From Pseudonocardia sp. C8 (GTDB lineage Bacteria; Actinomycetota; Actinomycetes; Mycobacteriales; Pseudonocardiaceae), in assembly GCF_014267175.1 (NCBI RefSeq), contig NZ_JACMTR010000002.1, positions 818,001 through 882,000 of the forward strand: a stretch of 64,000 nucleotides of DNA. The letters are read 5' to 3'. Within the stretch, counting starts at the first letter, position 1, and every line of letters begins with the position of its first letter. Below the pieces are notes generated by a model. That model saw nothing but the letters and a program-made list of their open reading frames with translations. It had not been told where the DNA came from and did not search any database. The position numbers and the translations under genes were made by a program. Shown in pieces: positions 51,173 to 59,899 of this stretch.

Positions 51173-52375
51173 ATGTCTCATGTCGACGACGCCATCGAGG
51201 CCCTCTCCCGGGCGGGTGTGGTGCTGGTGGTCGATGACGAGGACCGCGAGAACGAGGGCGACCTCATCATGGCCGCCGAGTACGCCGACACCGACTCCGT
51301 CGCGTACTTCCTCGAGCACACGTCCGGCTTCCTGTGCGTCGCGATCGACGAGGAGCGGGCCGCGGAGCTCGACCTGGGCCTGATGGTTCCCGAGAACACC
51401 GAGAAGCAGGGCACGGCCTTCCTCGTGAGCGTCGACTACCTGCCGGGGACCACGACCGGCATCAGCGCGGGTGACCGCGCGGCCACCATCCGTGCGCTGG
51501 CCGACCCGGCGCTCGACCCGGCCGACCTCGCCCGGCCCGGCCACATCATGCCGCTGCTGGCGCGCCCCGGCGGGGTGCTGGAGCGGCCGGGGCACACCGA
51601 GGCGGGCGTGGACCTGTGCCGGATGGCCGGACTCAGCGGCGCCGCATTGCTGTGCGAGATCGTCACCCCGGACCGCCGGTCGATGCTCCGCGGCGACGGC
51701 CTCGCCGACTTCGCCCGGCGGCACCGGATCCCGATCGTCACAATCGACGAGCTGCGTGCGTACCGCAGCGCCGCCCGGCCGGTGGTGACCCGTACCGGCC
51801 AGAGCATGCTCCCGACCGAGGCCGGCACGTTCGAGGCGATCGCCTACCGCTCCCCCGGGGAGGGCGTCGAGCACATGGCGCTCGTCATGGGCGACGTGAC
51901 GTCGGGCAGCCCGCTCGTCCGCCTGCACAGCGAGTGCATCACCGGGGACATCGCGGGCTCGCTGCGGTGCGACTGCGGCACCCAGCTGCGGGCGGCGATG
52001 GCCGCGATCAGCGAGGCCGGAGCCGGCGTGCTCGTCTACCTGCGCGGTCACGAGGGCCGGGGGATCGGCCTGGGGGACAAGCTCCGGGCCTACCAGCTGC
52101 AGATGCACGAGGGCCTCGACACGGTCGACGCGAACGTCAGCCTGGGCCTGCCCGTGGACGGGCGGGACTACGGGGCGGCCTGCGACATCCTCGTGGACCT
52201 CGGCGTGCGCCGCGTCCGGCTGCTGACGAACAACCCGGACAAGGTCCGGGCCGTCGAGGCGGCCGGGCTGTCGGTGGAGCGGGCCGCGCACGAGTTCCAC
52301 GCCAACCACCACAACGTCCGGTACCTGGAAGCGAAGCGGGACCGGCTGGGGCACGAGCTCCACCAGCTCGCCTGA
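51173..52375 (+). CDS. ribBA: Bifunctional DHBP synthase / GTP cyclohydrolase II (RibBA)
   Basis: A 400-residue two-domain riboflavin enzyme. The N-terminal DHBP synthase has DDEDRENEGDLIMAAE (metal acids), TGISAGDRA and RPGHIMPL...HTEAGVDL. The C-terminal GTP cyclohydrolase II carries the zinc cysteines in HSECITGDIAGSLRCDCG and the GHEGRGIGL loop. It makes both precursors of riboflavin. AAGGAG is seven bases before the ATG. It stands without other rib genes, between an IclR dyad and an MFS transporter gene, so it appears recruited to support the flavin-dependent enzymes of this regulon. Confidence 0.93.
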   Translation: MSHVDDAIEALSRAGVVLVVDDEDRENEGDLIMAAEYADTDSVAYFLEHTSGFLCVAIDEERAAELDLGLMVPENTEKQGTAFLVSVDYLPGTTTGISAGDRAATIRALADPALDPADLARPGHIMPLLARPGGVLERPGHTEAGVDLCRMAGLSGAALLCEIVTPDRRSMLRGDGLADFARRHRIPIVTIDELRAYRSAARPVVTRTGQSMLPTEAGTFEAIAYRSPGEGVEHMALVMGDVTSGSPLVRLHSECITGDIAGSLRCDCGTQLRAAMAAISEAGAGVLVYLRGHEGRGIGLGDKLRAYQLQMHEGLDTVDANVSLGLPVDGRDYGAACDILVDLGVRRVRLLTNNPDKVRAVEAAGLSVERAAHEFHANHHNVRYLEAKRDRLGHELHQLA

Positions 52376-52441
52376 TCTCGCGCCGGGACACCTGCATCGG
52401 CGTAGCGAGCAGCGGGCTCTGCGCCAGAAGGGAACTCACTG

Positions 52442-53800
52442 GTGAGCAACAACGCAGTTGACGACACCCCATCGGACTCGTCCGCGAGAAGACGGTTCCT
52501 GACCCGGCTGACCATCGTGGTCGCCGGCGGCATGTTCATCGACGGCTACGTCCTCGGCATCATCGGGACGGTGATCGGGAACGTCGCCACCGATCTCGAG
52601 CTGTCCGTACTCGGCGAGGGACTCATCGGCGCGGCCGCCTTGATCGGCATCTTCGCCGGCGGCCCGCTCGGGGGCTACTTCGCCGACAAGTTCGGCCGCA
52701 AGCCGATGTTCACGATCGACCTCGGGATCTTCGTGGTCGGCTCGGTCCTCCAGTTCTTCGTCGAGTCGAGCTGGCAGCTCTTCCTCGTACGCCTGCTCAT
52801 GGGTGTGGCGGTCGGCGCCGAGTACTCGATCGGCTGGCCGTTGATGGCCGAGTTCGCGCCCGCCCGGCTCCGCGGCCGGTGCCTGGCACTGTCCGAGGTC
52901 GCCTGGTACGTCGGCTTCGTCGCCGCGTTCGTCGTCGGCTACCTGCTGATCACCTTCTACCAGGCCGACTGGCGCGTCGTGCTCGCCACCAGCACCATCC
53001 CGGCGGTCATCCTGTTCGTCGGCCGCCTGGGGCTGCCGGAGTCGCCGCGATGGCTGATCAACAAGGGGCGGACCGAGGAGGCCCGGCACATCGCGGAGAC
53101 CTGGATCGAGGAGGGTCCCGACCAGGACGACATCTTCGGCGAGGGGCAGGCGACCGGCTCGTTCCGGAGCCTGTTCTCGGCGCGGCACTGGCGCGCCACC
53201 GCGTTCATCTCCATCTTCTGGTTCTGCACGGTGACGCCCTACTTCGCCATCGCCACGTTCTCGGCGAGCGTGCTGACCCAGTACGGCCTCGGTGAGGACG
53301 GTCTCCTCGGCGCCATCGGGGTGAACGGCGTCGCCCTCGCGGGTGTCGTCGTGTCCTGCCTGCTCATCGATCGGGTCGGCCGGCGGGCGTTCACGATCCC
53401 GCAGCAGTGGGTGTGTGCCGTCGTCCTGGTCGCGATCGGCCTGTGGACGTCCGCGCCCCCGTGGGTCATCCTGGCGTGCTTCCTGGTGTTCGCGTTCGCC
53501 AACGCCATGTGCACCGCGCTCACCGGCGTCTACCCCGGCGAGGTGCTGCCGACCGAGATCCGGGGCATCGGCACCGGGTTCGCCACGGCCGTGAGCCGGG
53601 TCGGTGCCGGTATCGGGACGTTCCTGTTCCCGTGGTCCATGTCGGACCTCGGCCCGGGTACCACGATGCTGGTGGCCGCGGGGGTCTGCGTCGTGGGCGC
53701 GGCGGTCTCGCAGGTCCTGGCCCCGGAGACGGCCGGCCGCACCCTCAACGAGATCTCGGGCGGCTCGCCGGCCGAGCCGCTCGCGACGGTGTCCGAGTAG
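52442..53800 (+). CDS. MFS transporter, sugar-porter-like
   Basis: A 452-residue twelve-segment transporter. It has the GGPLGGYFADKFGRKPMF loop motif, a conserved R in RLLMGVAVGAEYSIGWPLMAEFAP, PESPRWLINKGRTEEA at the central loop, and a second RVGRRAF motif. This resembles the sugar-porter and aromatic-acid transporter families. GTG start with GAAGGGA upstream. It follows ribBA by 66 bp on the same strand, so it probably imports the substrate degraded by the IclR regulon. Confidence 0.86.
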   Translation: MSNNAVDDTPSDSSARRRFLTRLTIVVAGGMFIDGYVLGIIGTVIGNVATDLELSVLGEGLIGAAALIGIFAGGPLGGYFADKFGRKPMFTIDLGIFVVGSVLQFFVESSWQLFLVRLLMGVAVGAEYSIGWPLMAEFAPARLRGRCLALSEVAWYVGFVAAFVVGYLLITFYQADWRVVLATSTIPAVILFVGRLGLPESPRWLINKGRTEEARHIAETWIEEGPDQDDIFGEGQATGSFRSLFSARHWRATAFISIFWFCTVTPYFAIATFSASVLTQYGLGEDGLLGAIGVNGVALAGVVVSCLLIDRVGRRAFTIPQQWVCAVVLVAIGLWTSAPPWVILACFLVFAFANAMCTALTGVYPGEVLPTEIRGIGTGFATAVSRVGAGIGTFLFPWSMSDLGPGTTMLVAAGVCVVGAAVSQVLAPETAGRTLNEISGGSPAEPLATVSE

Positions 53801-53823
53801 GGACGGGAAGGTCCCGGACACGA

Positions 53824-53862
53824 GCCGACGCCGCACCCGTCCACGGACGGTGCGGCGTCGGC
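53824..53862. terminator. Strong hairpin between convergent genes, bidirectional terminator
   Basis: GCCGACGCCGCACC and GGTGCGGCGTCGGC form a 14-bp stem, extended by a CGTC/GACG pair with one bulged base around a CACG loop. It lies 23 bases after the MFS stop and 16 bases before the 3' end of the XRE regulator on the other strand. Confidence 0.7.
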
Positions 53863-53878
53863 CTTGCCGGGGAGTCGG

Positions 53879-54514
53879 CTACTGGGGGTACGCGGTGATG
53901 GTCAGGAACACGACGGGCAGCTGGTTCAGCGTCTCCGGGCCGTGCGGGCCCTCCCCGTCGAAGATCAGCGCGTCCCCGGGTTTCATCTCGTACCGGGCGT
54001 CACCGTGCACGTAGACCATCACGCCCTCGAGCATGTACAGGAACTCCGTGCCCGAGTGCTGGAACACGGGGAAGACCTCGCTGGACTCGGTCAGCGTGCA
54101 CAGCAGCGGTTCGAGCCGCTTGTGCTCGCCCCGCAGCCCGCCGAGCAACCGGTAGAGGTGCCCCACGTGGCTGCCGCGCCGGATGATCAGCGCGCCCTGG
54201 CCGGCCGGGGTGTAGACCGCCTCCCGGTCGGCGTCGGCCCCGCGGAACAACGCGGTGACCGGGATCTCGAGGGCCGCGGCGAGCCGTTTGAGGATCGACA
54301 GGCTGCACGACGTCTGCGCGTGTTCGATCTTGGACAGCATGGCCTTCGAGATCCCGACGTCCCGGGCGAGCGCGCTGATGGTGAGGCCCTTGAGCATCCG
54401 GTGCTCGCGGGCCCGGGCCGCGATGATCTTCTCGAGGTCGTTGTCATCCGTGACCGGAGAGGTCGCCGGCGGCGCCTGTTCCGGCTCGACGGAACCGACT
54501 GGTCGTGGCCTCAC
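53879..54514 (-). CDS. XRE-cupin transcriptional regulator
   Basis: About 211 residues. A lambda-repressor-like helix-turn-helix (ISALARDVGISKAMLSKIEHAQTSCSLSILKRLAAAL, about residues 46-82) is followed by a C-terminal cupin (HSGTEFLYMLEGVMVYVHGDARYEMKPGDALIFDGEGPHGPETL). Regulators of this type control amine and amino-acid use. The frame stays open far upstream; GTG 54514 is the nearest start that keeps a normal N-terminus, but its ribosome site is weak. It is the last gene of the amine operon, 86 bp after the permease. Confidence 0.83.
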   Translation of the reverse strand: MRPRPVGSVEPEQAPPATSPVTDDNDLEKIIAARAREHRMLKGLTISALARDVGISKAMLSKIEHAQTSCSLSILKRLAAALEIPVTALFRGADADREAVYTPAGQGALIIRRGSHVGHLYRLLGGLRGEHKRLEPLLCTLTESSEVFPVFQHSGTEFLYMLEGVMVYVHGDARYEMKPGDALIFDGEGPHGPETLNQLPVVFLTITAYPQ

Positions 54515-54600
54515 CTCGACCAGGGTACTCGGTACGTCGGCCGCCACCTGCGCGGACGCGTGTCGTGCCGCCCCCTCAGGCGCCTGCACGGCCGGGCTCC

Positions 54601-56223
54601 CTAACCGGCCACGGCGGCCAGCACCTGGCCGACGACCACCATCGCCACACCGCCGGCGAGCGCGAGGAACGGCCGGATGCCGGCCCGGCGGACGAGCACG
54701 CCGGTCGGTCCCCGCTCGGAGGCCGGGAGGTCCTCGTACATGGTGTCGGGGAAGACGCCCCGGTCCTGGACGAAGTGCCGGTAGGCGAACACCGGCAGGA
54801 TGATGGCCGCGCCGACGAGCCCGAAGACCAGCGCACCGGCGCCCCAGACGCTCGCGCCCCAGCCGAGCAGCAGCGCGTTGACGAACGCCAGCACCGTGCC
54901 CAGCGCGAGCAGCGCCGTCGGGGCGCGGAAGGGGCGCGGGGTGGAGGGGTTGTCGAGGCGGTGCATCCAGCCCGCGTTGAGGTTGAGGAAGTTGAAGATC
55001 ATGTAGCAGACCGTGGACGCGGCCAGGACGAACACCGCGTCGCTGAGCAGCAGCAGCAGCAGGTTGAAGACCAGGTCGGTCCACATCGCCCTGGTGGGGG
55101 CACCGTGCCGGTTGGCGTGGCCCAGGAACCGGGGCAGCCACCCGTCACGCGACCCCTGGTAGAGGGTCCGGGACGAGCCGGCCATCGTGGTCATGATCGT
55201 GAGCAGAAGCGCCAGCACGAGCATCACGATCAGCAGGTTGGCGATCACGGGGCCGCCACCGACGATCTCGGTCATCGCCTGGCCGACGCCGTCGCCGTCG
55301 ACGATGCCCGGCTCCGCGAGCCGCTCGGGCCCCAGCGCGCCCTGGAACGCGATCGGGACCAGGAGGTAGATCACCAGGCAGGCCAGGCCCGCGGCCATGA
55401 TGGCGCGCACGGTGTCCCGGCCGGGGTCGCGGAACTCGGCGGTGTAGCAGATCGAGGTCTCGAACGCGTACGCCGACCAGGCCGCGAGGAATAGGCCGCC
55501 GGCGAGCAGGGTCCAGCCGGACAGGTCCCACGCGCCGCTGAGCGGCACGAACGGCGCGAAGTTGCTGGCGAGCACGTCACCGGTGAGCAGCGGCACCAGT
55601 CCGATGATCAGCAGCGGGACGAGCACGGCCAGGCCGATGATCGTCTGCACCCGGGCGGCGCGCAGGATCCCGCCGTGCTGGAGTGCGAAGACCAGGAGCA
55701 GGAACAGCGCGGCGACGACGAACGTCGCGTTGATCCGCAGCTCCAGGCCCTCGCTCAGGAACTCCAGCGGCAGCAGCGTCATCGACCAGGTGTTGACGAC
55801 GGCGTCCGCCGGGAACAGCGCGGTCAGCACGTAACCGGCCGCGAGGCTGGACCCGATCATCAGCACCGGTGACCAGGCGAGCCAGTTGCACCAGACCGAC
55901 AGCGGTGCGACGAGCTTGGAGTAGCGGACCCAGGCCATCGCCCCGTAGACCGAGGCCCCGCCGGACTTGCGGGGGAACAGCCCGGCGATCTCGGCCCAGA
56001 TGAACGACTGGACCAGGCCGAAGGCGATCGACACCCCCCACACCAGCACGGACGGGGCGCCGATCGTGGCGGCGATCGTGCCGATGGAGAACAGGACGAG
56101 TGCGGGCACGCCGCTGGCGATCCAGAAGGCACCCTTCCAGTCCAGGGTGCGGTGCAGCCGATCGTCGTCGGCCACTGATGTCGTGGCGGTCGTGTGTTCC
56201 GGTTCGGGCGCGATACCGGCCAT
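54601..56223 (-). CDS. APC-superfamily amino acid/amine permease
   Basis: A 540-residue permease with about twelve to fourteen hydrophobic segments. The N-terminal SGVPALVLFSIGTIAATIGAPSVLVWGVSIAFGLVQSFIWAEIAGLFPRKSGGASVYGA is the APC substrate-binding region of helices 1 and 2, and SAYAFETSICYTAEFRDPGRDT is the helix 6 region. It probably imports a methylated amine or amino acid for the enzymes encoded upstream. It is 74 bp after the 149-residue gene, on the same strand. Confidence 0.86.
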   Translation of the reverse strand: MAGIAPEPEHTTATTSVADDDRLHRTLDWKGAFWIASGVPALVLFSIGTIAATIGAPSVLVWGVSIAFGLVQSFIWAEIAGLFPRKSGGASVYGAMAWVRYSKLVAPLSVWCNWLAWSPVLMIGSSLAAGYVLTALFPADAVVNTWSMTLLPLEFLSEGLELRINATFVVAALFLLLVFALQHGGILRAARVQTIIGLAVLVPLLIIGLVPLLTGDVLASNFAPFVPLSGAWDLSGWTLLAGGLFLAAWSAYAFETSICYTAEFRDPGRDTVRAIMAAGLACLVIYLLVPIAFQGALGPERLAEPGIVDGDGVGQAMTEIVGGGPVIANLLIVMLVLALLLTIMTTMAGSSRTLYQGSRDGWLPRFLGHANRHGAPTRAMWTDLVFNLLLLLLSDAVFVLAASTVCYMIFNFLNLNAGWMHRLDNPSTPRPFRAPTALLALGTVLAFVNALLLGWGASVWGAGALVFGLVGAAIILPVFAYRHFVQDRGVFPDTMYEDLPASERGPTGVLVRRAGIRPFLALAGGVAMVVVGQVLAAVAG

Positions 56224-56297
56224 CGTCGGCCTCCTTTGCGTACGGGCGCCGGCACGCCGCTAGGTGATGGATGCCGGCGCCCGACGCATCGGATCGG

Positions 56298-56747
56298 TCA
56301 GTGTCCGGATGGGGGCTCCCAGCCCTCGAGACGTGGCGGCTTCCAGTTGTCGCCGACGGTCGGCGAGTTCTCGAGCCAGGAGCCCAGCTCCGGTTGCGGG
56401 AACTTGGCGTGCTTGTGCTTCAGCCAGATCCCGTAGGAGTTCCCCTCCTGCAGGTGCTTGACGAGAACCTTGCGGGCGTACTCGTCCTCACGGCCCTCCG
56501 GAACCGGAAAGTGGATCTTCAGGAAGGCGTTCGTGTACCGGTCGAAGACGGCGGGGATGCCGTCCTCCTCCATGAGGTGGATGTCCTCCAGCCAGTTGAT
56601 GTCCTCGCCGGGCGTGGCGGCCTCGAGGTCGATGTCGTCGACCAGCGAGGGATCGAACTGGTAGGGGAACGTCTGACCGGTCAGTTCCTCGGTGTCGATT
56701 CCCTGCCGGGTGGTCAGGTGACGTGCGGAGAGGTCGAAATCAGACAT
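56298..56747 (-). CDS. Conserved protein of unknown function in the methylated-amine operon
   Basis: I do not recognise a family in this 149-residue protein. It is acidic, with no membrane segment or cysteine-rich motif. It contains DINWLEDIHLMEEDGIPAVF, a basic stretch YARKVLVKHLQEGNSYGIWLKHKHAKF, and a C-terminus rich in Trp and Pro (NWKPPRLEGWEPPSGH). Its ATG overlaps the FMN-binding glutamate synthase-like gene (56740), so it is translated with that subunit. It may be an additional subunit or an assembly factor of the amine-transferring enzyme. Confidence 0.7.
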   Translation of the reverse strand: MSDFDLSARHLTTRQGIDTEELTGQTFPYQFDPSLVDDIDLEAATPGEDINWLEDIHLMEEDGIPAVFDRYTNAFLKIHFPVPEGREDEYARKVLVKHLQEGNSYGIWLKHKHAKFPQPELGSWLENSPTVGDNWKPPRLEGWEPPSGH

Positions 56748-58155
56748 CTCGGCTACCCCCGGTGTCGTTGGCGATGTGCTTGGCGAGCAGGTCCCGGATC
56801 TCGGTGAGCGTCTCCTCCTCGGTCACGCCGGGGATGTACTTGGTTCCCGCGAGCGGGACGCGGGCCATCGCGGCGGACTCGGTCGTGAGTGCCGCGAGGT
56901 CCTCGGGCTCCAGGCTGTGCACGTCGGTCTTGCCGCAGGCGCGGGCGAGCATCTGGACCTCGAGCGTGAGCGTGTGCAGGAAGTTGTAGACGCGCTCCGC
57001 GGCCTCGTCGACGACCAGCCGCTTGCGCAGCTCCGGGTCCTGGGTGGTGATGCCGGCCGGGTCGCGACCGGTGTGCATGTGGTAGAAGTCGCTGGCCGGG
57101 ACGCCGATGGTGCCCTCGTAGTCGGTGACCCCCGGGATGTTCTTGTTGGATCCCAGCGCCATCAGCGCGGCGGTGCCGATCGCGACGGCCTTGGCGCCGA
57201 GCGCGATGCACTTGGCGATGTCACCGCCGTTGCGGATACCCCCGGCCACCACGAGGTCGATCTCGTCGGCGAGGCCGACGTCCTCCAGCGCCCGCCGGGC
57301 CTCCGGGATGGCCGACATCAGCGGGATGCCGGTCTCCTCGGTGGCGATGTGCGGCCCGGCACCGGTGCCGCCCTCGGCACCGTCGAGGAAGATGACGTCC
57401 GGCCCGCACTTGGCCGCCATGCGTACGTCGTCGTAGACGCGCGAGGCACCGAGCTTGAGCTGGATCGGGACCTGGTAGTCGGTCGCCTCGCGGATCTCCT
57501 GGATCTTCAGCGACAGGTCGTCCGGGCCGAGCCAGTCCGGGTGCCGGGCCGGTGAACGCTGGTCGATGCCGGCCGGCAGCGACCGCATCTCGGCGACCTG
57601 CTCGGTGACCTTCTGGCCCATGAGGTGGCCACCCATGCCGACCTTGCAGCCCTGACCGATGAAGAACTCGATCGCGTCGGCCAGCATCAGGTGGTGCGGG
57701 TTGAAGCCGTACCGGCTCTGGATGACCTGGTAGTACCACTTCGTGGACAGGTCGCGCTCCGGCGGGATCATCCCGCCCTCACCCGAACAGGTCGCCGTGC
57801 CGGCCATCGACGCGCCCTTGGCCAGCGCCATCTTGGCCTCGAGCGAGAGCGCGCCGAAGCTCATGCCCGTGATGTAGACGGGGATGTCGAGCTCGAGCGG
57901 CTTCTTCGCGAAGCGCGCGCCGAGCACGGTCTTCGTCTCGCACTTCTCGCGGTAGCCCTCGATCACGAAGCGGGTGAGGGTACCGGGCAGGAACACGAGG
58001 TCGTCCCAGTGCGGGATCTTCTTGAAGATCCCGCCACCACGCATCCGGTAGCGGCCGAGCTCGGCCTTCATGTGGATGTCGTTGATGACCTCGGGGGTGA
58101 AGATCTGGCTCCGGCCGAGGACCGTGTGCTCGGAGGGTGCTGTCTCGTCAGCCAT
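56740..58155 (-). CDS. mgsC: FMN-binding glutamate synthase-like subunit (MgsC/GlxD type)
   Basis: A 471-residue barrel protein homologous to the FMN/iron-sulphur synthase domain of glutamate synthase. Visible are PVYITGMSFGALSLEAKMALAKGASMAGTATCSGEGGM, KLGASRVYDDVRMAAKCGPDVIFLDGAEGGTGAGP, and DLVVAGGIRNGGDIAKCIALGAKAVAIGTAAL. With the amidotransferase and GXGXG subunits encoded just upstream it forms the three-part enzyme known as N-methylglutamate synthase. 11 bp separate it from mgsB. Confidence 0.87.
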   Translation of the reverse strand: MADETAPSEHTVLGRSQIFTPEVINDIHMKAELGRYRMRGGGIFKKIPHWDDLVFLPGTLTRFVIEGYREKCETKTVLGARFAKKPLELDIPVYITGMSFGALSLEAKMALAKGASMAGTATCSGEGGMIPPERDLSTKWYYQVIQSRYGFNPHHLMLADAIEFFIGQGCKVGMGGHLMGQKVTEQVAEMRSLPAGIDQRSPARHPDWLGPDDLSLKIQEIREATDYQVPIQLKLGASRVYDDVRMAAKCGPDVIFLDGAEGGTGAGPHIATEETGIPLMSAIPEARRALEDVGLADEIDLVVAGGIRNGGDIAKCIALGAKAVAIGTAALMALGSNKNIPGVTDYEGTIGVPASDFYHMHTGRDPAGITTQDPELRKRLVVDEAAERVYNFLHTLTLEVQMLARACGKTDVHSLEPEDLAALTTESAAMARVPLAGTKYIPGVTEEETLTEIRDLLAKHIANDTGGSRDV

Positions 58156-58166
58156 GTCACTCTCCT

Positions 58167-58961
58167 CTAGAGGACGAGCTTGCGCTCGGAGGGCTCGAGG
58201 GTGTCGTAGTTGTAGAGCTGCTTGCCGCAGACGAACTTCCGGAACGTGTCCGGCTTGTCCATGCGGTAGATGCGGAACTTCCGGTCGAGCAGCTCGTGGT
58301 CCTCGGGGCCCATCTCCTCCTCGACGCAGTCGACGCCCAGCGAGGCGACCTTGCCGGCGACGTAGATGCTGCCGTCGTACATCGAGTCGCCGAGCCCGGG
58401 TCCGGCGTCGCCGCAGATGATCTGCCGGCCGCGCTGCATCATGAACCCGGTCATCGACCCGGTGTTGCCGCCGACGAGGATCGTCCCGCCCTTCTGGTCG
58501 ATGCCGGTGCGGGCGCCCACGTGCCCCCGGATCACCAGGTCACCGCCGCGGAGGGCGGCTCCGGTCAGCGAGCCGGCGTTCTTGTCGACGACCACGACGC
58601 CGGACATCATGTTCTCCCCGAGCGACCACCCGACCCGGCCGGTCACGTGGATCTCGGGGCCGTCGCCGAGGGTGCAGGCGAAGTAGCCGAGGCTGCCGTC
58701 GATGGTGATCCGGCAGCGGGCCAGCAGGCCCACGGCCACCGAGTGCTTCGCCCCCGGGTTCGTGATGGTGACGTTGCGGATGTCCTCGCCGTAGACGAGG
58801 CGGCGCAGCTCCAGGTTGATCAGGCGGGGGCTCAGGTCGGCCGCGTCGATCACCGCGGAGTCCCCGTCGATCCGGGCGGTCTTCGGGGCTTCGGCGTCGG
58901 GCTCGGCGAGCCCGCGCACGTCGTAGCGCACCGGGCGGGACGTCTCGTTCACCGCGACCAC
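58167..58961 (-). CDS. mgsB: GXGXG (GltB C-terminal-like) subunit (MgsB/GlxC type)
   Basis: About 264 residues of right-handed beta-helix with repeated glycine steps: GGDLVIRGHVGARTGIDQKGGTILVGGNTGSMTGFMMQRGRQIICGDAGPGLGDSMYDGSIYVAGKV. This is the structural C-terminal domain of glutamate synthase encoded as its own gene. GTG 58961 is favoured because GGAGG lies seven bases upstream. A GTG at 58952 overlapping the mgsA stop is the alternative. It links the amidotransferase and FMN subunits. Confidence 0.86.
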   Translation of the reverse strand: MVAVNETSRPVRYDVRGLAEPDAEAPKTARIDGDSAVIDAADLSPRLINLELRRLVYGEDIRNVTITNPGAKHSVAVGLLARCRITIDGSLGYFACTLGDGPEIHVTGRVGWSLGENMMSGVVVVDKNAGSLTGAALRGGDLVIRGHVGARTGIDQKGGTILVGGNTGSMTGFMMQRGRQIICGDAGPGLGDSMYDGSIYVAGKVASLGVDCVEEEMGPEDHELLDRKFRIYRMDKPDTFRKFVCGKQLYNYDTLEPSERKLVL

Positions 58962-59878
58962 ACCAGCACCTCCTTCTCGTAGGGGTCGTACGAATCGATC
59001 TCCTGAGGAAGGACCGCGCGGATGGCGCTCTCCTCGGAGGCCAGGGCGACGAGGTTGTCGGCCTGGTGCAGGACCAGCGGCTTCGCGGCCATCTCGTCCT
59101 TGGCCATGCCGAGGCTGTCCTCGGTCACCACGAGATAGGTGAAGACGCCGTCGAGGTCCTCGAGGCTCTGCTTCATCGCCGTCTCGAGGCTGAGCCCGTC
59201 GGCCAGGCGCTCGGCCAGGTACACGGCGATGATCTCCGAGTCGCACTCGGACTGGAACCGGTGACCGGAGCGCTCGAGCCGGCGCCGCCACTGGTGGTAG
59301 TTCGTCAGCTGCCCGTTGTGCACCACGGCCACGTCGGAGAACGGGTAGGCCCAGTACGGGTGCGCCCCGGCGATGTCGACGTCGGACTCGGTGGCCATCC
59401 GTACGTGGCCGATGGCGTGCGTCCCGCGGAACGCGTCCAGCTTGTACTGGCCGGCGACGGTGTTGGCGTCACCGAGGTCCTTCACGATCTCGAGGGAGTG
59501 GCCCAGGGAGAGCACCTCGCAGCCCGGGATGTTCTCGACGTAGTCGGCCAGCGGCTTGAGCTCGCCCTCGTACCGGAACTCGGCCCGGTAGGCGTAGGCG
59601 GACTCGCCGTCCACCCGGTCCACCGACGCGCCGATCTTGGAGAGGCGCGACTCCACCTCACGCCGGCTGCGCTCGAGCCGCTCGGAGAAGTCGAAGTCCG
59701 ACGTGTCGTTCGGGTCGGCGAGCTTGAACCGCATGACCAGGTGGTCCTTGGGCTCACCGTAGAGCGCGTATCCGGCCGAGTCCGGCCCCCGATGCTTCAT
59801 CGACTGAAGCATCTTGGTCATCTCGCGGCCGACGTCCCCCGGCCCGTCCAGGTGGATGATTCCGGCAATCCCACACAT
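58949..59878 (-). CDS. mgsA: Class II glutamine amidotransferase-like subunit (MgsA/GlxB type)
   Basis: A 309-residue Ntn-type amidotransferase. Cys2 directly after the start methionine is the nucleophile (MCGIAGIIHL). Further motifs are GHVRMATES and VVHNGQLTNY (asparagine-glycine oxyanion site), and CDSEIIAVYLAE. In this three-subunit enzyme it would act on the gamma-glutamyl amide produced by the GlnT-like ligase. It precedes mgsB with an overlap and follows the ligase gene by 21 bp. Confidence 0.87.
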   Translation of the reverse strand: MCGIAGIIHLDGPGDVGREMTKMLQSMKHRGPDSAGYALYGEPKDHLVMRFKLADPNDTSDFDFSERLERSRREVESRLSKIGASVDRVDGESAYAYRAEFRYEGELKPLADYVENIPGCEVLSLGHSLEIVKDLGDANTVAGQYKLDAFRGTHAIGHVRMATESDVDIAGAHPYWAYPFSDVAVVHNGQLTNYHQWRRRLERSGHRFQSECDSEIIAVYLAERLADGLSLETAMKQSLEDLDGVFTYLVVTEDSLGMAKDEMAAKPLVLHQADNLVALASEESAIRAVLPQEIDSYDPYEKEVLVWSR

Positions 59879-59899
59879 GCGTCTGTCCTTTTCGGTCGA

